From Myxococcota bacterium (GTDB taxonomy: Bacteria; Myxococcota; B64-G9): a stretch of DNA of 64,000 nucleotides. The notes under the pieces are model-generated. The model was not told the origin of the DNA and ran no database searches. It saw only the letters and a program-made list of their open reading frames with translations. This document shows, in pieces, positions 58,001 to 64,000 of the stretch (position 1 is the first letter of the stretch; each line of letters begins with the position of its first letter). Position numbers and translations under genes: made by a program. The stretch is from positions 186,001 to 250,000 of the forward strand of contig JAKLGA010000006.1 in the NCBI GenBank assembly GCA_022710975.1, written 5' to 3'.

Positions 58001-58657
58001 TCAGGGGGCGGGCTCGGGGGGCGGGGCGCCGGGCGGCGGCTGGCAGTCCGGGGGGACGGGTCGACCCGCCTTCAGGAGCAGGCCGGCGAAGTGGCGGCGC
58101 ACGGCGAAGCAGCCCGCGGCCTGGCTCCGCTCGAGGGTCACCGGCCGGAGCCCCGAGGACTCGCCCAGGGCCGCCAGGATCTGGTCCTGGCAGCGCAGCG
58201 TCTGGCCGCAGACCACCCCGTCCGCGGGCAGGCTCCCGAGCCGCGCCTCGAGCGCCGGGTCGTCGCGCCGCACCCAGGTCCCGTAGGGCATGCCCTTGCC
58301 CTGGGACGAGAGCTGGACCACGAGCTGATCCTCCCGGAGGGTGAACCGGAGGCGGCTCCCGACCCCGTCCTCCGCGTCGCACTCCAGGGTGTCCTCGCTG
58401 CCCTCGGCGCAACGCAGCGCCGAGCGGATCCACACCTCGGGGGCGTTGAACACGATCATGGCCGGGTCCGCGAGCAGCATCCGGCTCTCTCCGGCCTTCA
58501 GGGACTGGGGGCCAGGGGGGGCCTCCCTGGCCTCCCAGAGGCCCTGCAGGCTCTGGAGGGTCAGGGGACTGGAGCAGGCAGAAGAGAGGACACAGGGGAC
58601 AAAAAGGACAGAAATGACAAGAGACTGGAGCGCAATGCGAGATTTCGGTTCAGACAT
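58001..58657 (-). CDS. Lipoprotein of unknown function
   Basis: A 218-residue exported lipoprotein with signal ALQSLVISVLFVPCVLSSAC (lipobox LSSAC). The mature part starts LTLQSLQGLWEAR, a motif seen in small beta-barrel lipoproteins that test as TIGR or lipocalin-like hits, but I cannot assign a family. Several cysteines could pair. The tail is Pro-rich. The start at 58657 lies within the last codons of the preceding large gene (8-bp overlap), so translation is coupled; an in-frame ATG four codons upstream is an alternative. Confidence 0.7.
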   Translation of the reverse strand: MSEPKSRIALQSLVISVLFVPCVLSSACSSPLTLQSLQGLWEAREAPPGPQSLKAGESRMLLADPAMIVFNAPEVWIRSALRCAEGSEDTLECDAEDGVGSRLRFTLREDQLVVQLSSQGKGMPYGTWVRRDDPALEARLGSLPADGVVCGQTLRCQDQILAALGESSGLRPVTLERSQAAGCFAVRRHFAGLLLKAGRPVPPDCQPPPGAPPPEPAP

Positions 58658-61600
58658 CCTCGAGGTCATTGTCGTCCTCCTCGGCGTCCTCCTCTTCCGA
58701 TTCCTCCTCGCCCTCCTCCGGTTCCCCTTCTTCGCCCTCCAGAGGATCCTCGTCTCCTTCCCGATCCTCACCTTCGGGGTGTTCGCTCAGGATGCGCAGG
58801 ACCACCTCGGAGCGGACACCCTTGCGCTTGGCCTTGGAGGCGAAGCGCACGGCCTCCTCGAGGTCGCCCAGCTTCTCGTGAACCTCGGCCAGGTTGGCCA
58901 GGTACATCGGATCCGCGGGGTGCGCCTCGTAGGCCCGCTCGAACCAGGTCCGGGCCTCCTCCCAGCGCTGGAGGGCGTCCAGGGCGCAGCCCCCGAGGTT
59001 GAGCAGCCGGCCCCGGCCGGCCTCGTCGCGCTGCTCGGTCCTCTCCAGATTCGCCTCGGCCCGCGCCAGGCCGGCCTCGGGGGAGCCCGCCTCGAGCCAG
59101 GCCAGCCGGGCGTCCAGGAACAGGGCCTGCCCGTCGTCCGGGCCGAGCGCGAGCGCGGCGTCGCACTGGGCGCGCGCCTCGGCCAGGCCGCCCGCCTTGA
59201 GCAGGGCGAAGCCGCGCACCACCCGCGCGCCGAGCTGGAGCCTGCGGACCCGGCGCCGGACCCGCTCGTCGTCGTCGCCGAAGGCGCCCTCCGGCGCCGC
59301 CAGCACGCCCTGGGACAGCCCGAGCAGGGCCTGTACGTCGTTCTCCACGGCCAGGTGCTCCACCAGCCGCAGCAGGATGAGCCGATCCGTGGCGTAGGCC
59401 GGCTCGGCCGTGGCGTGCTCGGCCAGGCGCGCGAACAGCCAGGGCACGGCGCCGGCCGCCTCGAGGTGCGGCCAGGCCGACGCCAGCAGGTAGGTCCAGC
59501 TGGCCGGGTGGGGCTCGGGCGCCCAGGCAGGATCCCAGAGCGGGGCCCGCGCGTCGTCCGCCTCCCGGAGCGAGAGCACCCGCCGGGCCAGCCGCCGGCC
59601 GGTCCACAGGCGCTCGGCCAGGCAGGCCTCGGCCTGGCTCCAGTCCGCCTGGTCGAGGAAGCGGATGCCGGTCTTCACGCTGTGGTACTCCTCGTCGCGC
59701 TTCTCGCGGGCCGCTTGCTCGAGGAGCGCCGCGGGCGGCTCGGGCAGCCCGGCCCGGTACAGGTGGCGGCAGACGAGCGGCAGGCGGTTGTCGCGCGCCG
59801 AGGCGCGCTCCAGCCAGCCCACGAGGTCGGGCAGCAGCTCGGGCAGGCGCCGCTCGATGTGCTCCAGGACCTCGCCGGCCAGATCGGTCTTGTCGTAGGC
59901 GCAGTCGGGGTCGGACAGGAGCTCGCGCACCAGGCCGAGCACCTCGTCCTCCTCGCAGCGGCCGAGCGCCTCGGCCGCGCGCAGGCGCTGGCCCGTCCGG
60001 CCCTGGCGGTAGACCTGCTCGAGCGTGTCCCGGACCCCGGGCTGCTCGAGGTGCCCGGCCAGGAAGGAGACGTCCCCGGCGCCGGCCGCGGTGGCCTGGC
60101 GCACGGCCTCCACGGCGCGCTCCGGCTCCAGGTCGGCGAGCTCCTCGGCGGCCCGCACGGCCGCGTGGCTCCCCCCGGCCGCGAGCGTCCAGAGCTCCTC
60201 GCGGAGCCCGGGCTCCGCGCGCAGGCGCTGCAGGGCGCGCGCCCGGGTCTCGTGGTCCGCGAGCAGCTCCTCCAGCGAGCGCACCCGCCGCCCGGGCACG
60301 GCCCGGCGCGCGGGCACCCAGGGCCGGGACGGATCGCGGGCGATCCCGACCAGGCGAGTGAGCCCGCCGGCCGTCACCAGGAACACCTGGCCCGCGGCCA
60401 GGGCCCGGAAGGGCGCGCTGCGCGCGGCGGCCCGGAGCGCGCGCTCGAGCAGCCCGAGCCAGGCGAGCTGCACGCGCTCCTGCCAGGCGCGGCCGGCCTC
60501 CCGGGGCAGCCCCGGGGGCGGATCGCCCTCGTGCAGGTGGCCTCCCGCCGCCTCGCCGGCGAGCTCGGCCAGCTTGGTCTCCCAATTGGGATGGTCCTCC
60601 GCCACCGGCCCGGCCTCCAGGCCGGGCAGGCTGCGGGGCTCGTCCAGGTGCAGCCGCAGGGTGTCGCCCCAGCGCTCCAGGATGAGCGCCCCGAGCTGGA
60701 AGCCGGCCCGCCCCGCGCGGACCTCCTCGAGCCGGGCCTCGATCCAGGCCGCCAGGCGCGGCTCCAACCCCGCCAGGGCTCCGGCCGGATCCGGGAGCGC
60801 CACGGGCTCCACGGCGCAGCGCTCGAAGATGAGGGCCTCCTTCGAAGTGAGGATCTCGAGCCGCTCCCCGTCCAGGCGAACGGTGCGCGGGTCCCCCATG
60901 CGCCCGAGGTCCGCGGCCAGCCCTTCGGTCCCCTCGTCACCTTGACGGGAGGTTTCTCCTGCCTGGTTTTCGGCTGGCAGGAGCGGCAGGCAGCCGGTGA
61001 TCCGGGGGCCGCCCGGGGCCCGCACCTCCACCCTCCAGACCTGCTGCTGGTCGTTCACCGCCAGGAGCTCGTCGCCGAGCCGCGCCGAGCGGTGGTAGCG
61101 CACCTCCTCCGGCAGGAAACCGAACGGGCGCGGATCGGCCGGGACGCGCACGTCCACCAGCCAGGCGCCCCGGCTCGACTCGAGCACCGCGACGTCGTCG
61201 TGCAGCTCCAGGTGGCCCGGACCGCGCTCCGCGGGGAAGCGCAGGTGGGCCAGCGGGCGGGGGGCGCGCGGATCGGCCAGGCTGGCGGTGATCAGCGCGT
61301 CGCCCGTGGCGAGCAGCAGGCAGTCCCCGCGCGCGGCCAGCCCCACCGGGGAGCGGCTGCCCTCCCCGCCCCGGCCGAGCAGCGCCACGGGCTCGGGGCG
61401 GGCGGGATCCGTGAGGTCGTAGATGAGCGCGCCCGGGCTCATGGCCACCGCCAGCCAGCCCGGCCCCAGGGCGAGCTCTCCGAGCCCGTCGTCGTGCAGC
61501 CTGCGGGCGGTGGACACTGGCCGCAGGCCGCCTTCGGGGGACCGGCGGTGGACCGTGAGCCCTCCCCGCCAGGAGGCGCGGAACACCCAGCCGTACTGGC

Positions 61601-63296
61601 CGACCTCGGCCTCGTCCCGGCCGCCCTCGGGCCGCGCCGCGCGGGCCACCAGGCGGAAGGCCTCGCACGCCCCGAGCGCGAGCGCCGGCTCCGGGCCGGG
61701 CAGGGCCGGCGCCTCGACCGGGCGCTCCAGCCGGGCGAGCTCGCCGGCGTGGGCCGCGGCCATGGCGTCCAGGGCCAGGCGGCGCTCGATCAGCGCCAGG
61801 GCCCGGGGGGCGTCGGTGAAGTCCAGCCGCCCGCGGGGCAGCCAGCGGTCCCCGCTCGCCAGGGACTCGGCCAGGGCGGCCTCGGCCGCCAGGGGATCGC
61901 GCTGGCGGAGCGCGTAGGCTCGGGCCCAGGCCGCGCGGTGGGCATCCAGGTCGTCGTGGCCGGCCTCGGCCGCGAGCAGCGCCAGCGCCTCCTCGGCCCG
62001 CCCCAGATCGACGAGCGCCAGGGCCTTCCAGGGCAGCACCTCGGCCCGCTTCTCGTCCGAGCCCTGCGCGAGCTCGTCCGCGCGGGCCACGGCGCGTGCG
62101 TGGCGGCCCAGGGCGCGCAGGCAGTCGAGCTCCTCGCGCCACTCCCGCTGCCGGCGCTGCGGTGCCAGGGACTGCAGCACCCCGAGCGCGGCCTTGGGCT
62201 GGCCGGCCTCCAGCAGCGCCTCGGCGTACCCCTCGAGCAGGCGCTCCCGCGCCGGGTGGTCCTCGCTCAGTCGCTCGAGGTAGGCCGGGACCGCGTCCAG
62301 CGCGCTCCGCTGGACGAGCCCGCGCACCAGGGCTCCGCCCTCCTCCAGGCGGCACTCCTCGAACAGCCCCACGAAGCGCTCGAAGGCCTCACCCTCGTCG
62401 GGCAGCGGCGGCCGCAGGGGATCGAGCGCCAGCTCGGGGTGAGCGCCGAAGTGCGTGCCCAGGCGGCGATCGACCTCCGCCTGGCTCGGCCCGCCCCACT
62501 CCTCGTGGCAGTGCCCGTGGGTCAGGCGGACCTCCTCCAGATCGCCCGCCAGGCGGTAGTGGACGTCGTCGTCGTCGACCCGGAAGTAACGCATGTCGGC
62601 GAAGCGCGCCAGGCGGCTGCGGGGCTCCCCGGCCCCGCCCGCCAGGCTGTCCTCGTCTCCCTCGGGGTAGAACATGCGGACACCGGCGGGCAGCAGCGTG
62701 CCCCAGGCGTAGCTGTCGGTGTCGGGCGGGAGGTGCTCGTGGATGGGCAAGAGCTCCCCGGCCCCGTCGGGGTGGTAGAAGGCCACCAGATCCGCGTAGC
62801 CCGAGGGGCTCAGGCCCTGCAGCATCAGCCCGACCAGGCTGGGGAACTCCCCCAGCCGCCCCCCGCGGGCCACCTGGCGCAGGGCCTCGAGGCAGTCCTC
62901 GCGCAGCGCCGCGACCCGGGCGTCGAGGGCACGGGTCATCTCGGGATCCGGGTGCTCGAGCGGCAGGCCGAGCCTCTGGCGCTCCTGCTGACGGCGGTAG
63001 AGCGCCTCGGGGCCGGCCTGCGGCGGCTCCGCCGGGTCCGGCGTCCGGGCCGCGCCGATCACCACGGCGTCCAGCTCGTCCAGGAAGCCCGCCAGCGACA
63101 GGCTCGCGAAGGCGGCCTCGTCCGCGTGCTCGCCGTAGTCCTCCCAGCGGTCCGCGCCCCAGAGGCTGAGCGCGTCCCGGGTGCGGGCCAGCCCCAGGAC
63201 GAGCTGCCGCAGGCCGTCCCGGGCGAGGGTCCCGTCCTCGAGCGCGGACAGGGTGAGCGCCTCGATCTTCGCGGCCAGGTCAGCGGCCCTGCTCAT
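58650..63296 (-). CDS. Giant repeat protein: TPR, propeller-like, HEAT-like and acidic tail
   Basis: A 1548-residue protein without signal peptide, so probably cytoplasmic. Residues about 350-510 look like TPRs (AGQPKAALGVLQSLAP; LVDLGRAEEALALLAAEAG). About 560-830 look like an LVIVD-type propeller (LALGPGWLAVAMSPGALIYDL; LGDELLAVNDQQQVWRVEV). About 1050-1140 resemble HEAT helices. About 1390-1510 are TPRs again (LNLGGCALDALQRWEEARTW; PMYLANLAEVHEKLGDLEEA). The last 35 residues are almost all Glu/Asp. No catalytic motif was recognised. CGGAGG precedes the ATG at 63296. A long antisense frame covers it but is a composition artefact. Confidence 0.75.
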   Translation of the reverse strand: MSRAADLAAKIEALTLSALEDGTLARDGLRQLVLGLARTRDALSLWGADRWEDYGEHADEAAFASLSLAGFLDELDAVVIGAARTPDPAEPPQAGPEALYRRQQERQRLGLPLEHPDPEMTRALDARVAALREDCLEALRQVARGGRLGEFPSLVGLMLQGLSPSGYADLVAFYHPDGAGELLPIHEHLPPDTDSYAWGTLLPAGVRMFYPEGDEDSLAGGAGEPRSRLARFADMRYFRVDDDDVHYRLAGDLEEVRLTHGHCHEEWGGPSQAEVDRRLGTHFGAHPELALDPLRPPLPDEGEAFERFVGLFEECRLEEGGALVRGLVQRSALDAVPAYLERLSEDHPARERLLEGYAEALLEAGQPKAALGVLQSLAPQRRQREWREELDCLRALGRHARAVARADELAQGSDEKRAEVLPWKALALVDLGRAEEALALLAAEAGHDDLDAHRAAWARAYALRQRDPLAAEAALAESLASGDRWLPRGRLDFTDAPRALALIERRLALDAMAAAHAGELARLERPVEAPALPGPEPALALGACEAFRLVARAARPEGGRDEAEVGQYGWVFRASWRGGLTVHRRSPEGGLRPVSTARRLHDDGLGELALGPGWLAVAMSPGALIYDLTDPARPEPVALLGRGGEGSRSPVGLAARGDCLLLATGDALITASLADPRAPRPLAHLRFPAERGPGHLELHDDVAVLESSRGAWLVDVRVPADPRPFGFLPEEVRYHRSARLGDELLAVNDQQQVWRVEVRAPGGPRITGCLPLLPAENQAGETSRQGDEGTEGLAADLGRMGDPRTVRLDGERLEILTSKEALIFERCAVEPVALPDPAGALAGLEPRLAAWIEARLEEVRAGRAGFQLGALILERWGDTLRLHLDEPRSLPGLEAGPVAEDHPNWETKLAELAGEAAGGHLHEGDPPPGLPREAGRAWQERVQLAWLGLLERALRAAARSAPFRALAAGQVFLVTAGGLTRLVGIARDPSRPWVPARRAVPGRRVRSLEELLADHETRARALQRLRAEPGLREELWTLAAGGSHAAVRAAEELADLEPERAVEAVRQATAAGAGDVSFLAGHLEQPGVRDTLEQVYRQGRTGQRLRAAEALGRCEEDEVLGLVRELLSDPDCAYDKTDLAGEVLEHIERRLPELLPDLVGWLERASARDNRLPLVCRHLYRAGLPEPPAALLEQAAREKRDEEYHSVKTGIRFLDQADWSQAEACLAERLWTGRRLARRVLSLREADDARAPLWDPAWAPEPHPASWTYLLASAWPHLEAAGAVPWLFARLAEHATAEPAYATDRLILLRLVEHLAVENDVQALLGLSQGVLAAPEGAFGDDDERVRRRVRRLQLGARVVRGFALLKAGGLAEARAQCDAALALGPDDGQALFLDARLAWLEAGSPEAGLARAEANLERTEQRDEAGRGRLLNLGGCALDALQRWEEARTWFERAYEAHPADPMYLANLAEVHEKLGDLEEAVRFASKAKRKGVRSEVVLRILSEHPEGEDREGDEDPLEGEEGEPEEGEEESEEEDAEEDDNDLEDV

Positions 63297-63400
63297 CGGG
63301 ACCTCCGTGTGTCGCGTTCTCCAGGGGACAGGCGCCCATTGAACCCCGGCCACCGGCCGCGACGCAAGACCGACCTTGCGGCGGGCCCGGGAGATGGTCC

Positions 63401-63406
63401 TACAAT
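63401..63406 (+). promoter_or_regulatory. -10 element of a possibly leaderless promoter
   Basis: TACAAT (5/6) lies 6 bases before the ATG at 63413, with no ribosome site between. A TTGCGG 19 bp upstream is a poor -35. The inverted repeat GCAAG-ACCGAC-CTTGC at 63364-63379 overlaps that -35 and could be an operator. Confidence 0.4.
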
Positions 63407-63412
63407 GCGATC

Positions 63413-64000
63413 ATGCGAGCACCGACACGGTTCCTGGGTGGGGCGCCTCTCTGGCTCGGGCTGGTGTGTGCCATGGGCTGCGACGTGGACGGGGGCAACG
63501 GCTGGACGCCGCAGTTCGAGCCGCTGGTCTGCCCGGACACGGCCAGCACGCCCGAGACGCTCGGCGAGAAGGCCATGGAGTTCGACCGGCTGGCCCAGGC
63601 GCTGCACGTCCGCCCGGGCCAGGCCCAGCTCTACTCCGTGCGCCTGGCCGAGGATCTCGCGACCTTCGAGCGGGTGGATCTCAGCGACAACGTGGGCACC
63701 TGGACCTCGCTGTACGCGGCCTCCCAGGCCTTCCGCTACGCCGCGACGGACGACCCCGAGGCGCTCGACAACCTGCGCCGGGTCATCCGCGGCGAGCGCG
63801 ACATGCTCGAGGTGACCGGAGTGCGCGGCCTGTTCACCCGGGTGATGATCGACCCGTCGCTGCCCGGCTTCCCCAGCGGCGAGCAGCTCGCGGCCATGTA
63901 CCCGGACTGCGATCTCACCCAGGGCCACTGCAAGCGATTCAACGAGGTCACCCAGGGGCCCTGGGCCGGCTGGTGGTTCAAGAACGACGTGTCCAAGGAC
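63413..64000 (+). CDS. Lipoprotein, N-terminal part, runs off the right edge
   Basis: The first 196 residues of an exported lipoprotein: signal LGGAPLWLGLVCAMGC with lipobox ending at Cys about 22. The mature part has SDNVGTWTSLYAASQAFRY, DPEALDNLRRVIRGERDML and VTGVRGLFTRVM. These alternate helices as in alpha/alpha-toroid (six-hairpin) proteins such as glycoside hydrolases or lyases, but the active-site half is outside the window. No Shine-Dalgarno site precedes the ATG, and a -10 element sits at the position expected for a leaderless transcript. Confidence 0.7.
   Translation, partial: MRAPTRFLGGAPLWLGLVCAMGCDVDGGNGWTPQFEPLVCPDTASTPETLGEKAMEFDRLAQALHVRPGQAQLYSVRLAEDLATFERVDLSDNVGTWTSLYAASQAFRYAATDDPEALDNLRRVIRGERDMLEVTGVRGLFTRVMIDPSLPGFPSGEQLAAMYPDCDLTQGHCKRFNEVTQGPWAGWWFKNDVSKD

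Noticed and set aside
58341-63815. An antisense open frame of about 1824 codons opposite the giant repeat protein
   Set aside because: High-GC DNA rarely contains stops in the frame opposite the wobble position. The translation is low-complexity (Gly/Arg/Gln/Ala-rich), has no ribosome site and no motifs.

Overview
This is a very GC-rich, densely packed chromosomal window from what looks like a free-living Gram-negative deltaproteobacterium in the broad sense, most likely Myxococcota or a relative. This is inference. The basis is the many secreted lipoproteins and beta-propeller or thrombospondin-3 proteins, a Myxococcus-type PilZ protein, sigma-54 signalling, a YbhFSR-like exporter, and long same-strand runs joined by ATGA, GTGA or TTGA overlaps. 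No rRNA, tRNA, CRISPR array, transposase, integrase or replication origin was found.

Layout. 1-1421 (minus): the start of a metallophosphoesterase and an AI-2E family permease. 1535-4393 (minus): a secreted FecR / FlgT-like / LPP20-like operon with a near-consensus promoter. 4567-7604 (minus): guaBA. 7783-10509 (plus): a calcium-binding surface lipoprotein, followed by a promoter-led structured intergenic element. 10753-12551 (minus): a membrane zinc peptidase, a small membrane protein and a stand-alone cyclic-nucleotide-binding protein. 12743-22914 (plus): eight collinear genes running from inositol-1-phosphate synthase through a CDP-alcohol phosphotransferase, an epimerase, a nucleotidyltransferase, a HAD phosphatase and two secreted proteins to an RND/MMPL exporter. 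A textbook sigma-54 promoter lies in front. I read this as an inositol-phosphodiester or inositol-lipid pathway. 23187-24353: a HisC-like aminotransferase.

24422-28248 (minus): VanZ-like and bifunctional-nuclease-like genes and an NtrC-family two-component system. It is divergent from a HlyD plus dual-ATPase plus dual-permease exporter (28490-33750, plus), with sigma-54 promoter elements and an inverted-repeat operator between them. 33731-39261 (minus): rfbACDB (dTDP-rhamnose), PilZ, a small Sm/SH3-like protein and miaB. 39410-42041 (plus): a flippase and a glycosyltransferase, which with rfb suggest surface polysaccharide synthesis. 42051-43847: a YCF48-like propeller protein.

43848-47570 is the odd region. 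Two secreted orphan genes are each followed, in their direction of transcription, by a repeat-rich non-coding block. The blocks share 65-96 bp near-identical segments in both orientations, recurrent hairpins, a long nested inverted repeat and a possible pseudoknot. 47571-51208: a TPR protein, a lipoprotein and an M13 peptidase. 51215-57919 (minus): a seven-gene acyl-CoA and methylmalonyl-CoA operon with cobalamin adenosyltransferase and MeaB, plus an unexpected Arg/Asp-repeat four-helix protein. 58001-64000: a lipoprotein, a 1548-residue repeat protein and the start of another lipoprotein.

All functions are judged by eye from motifs; no database search was run.
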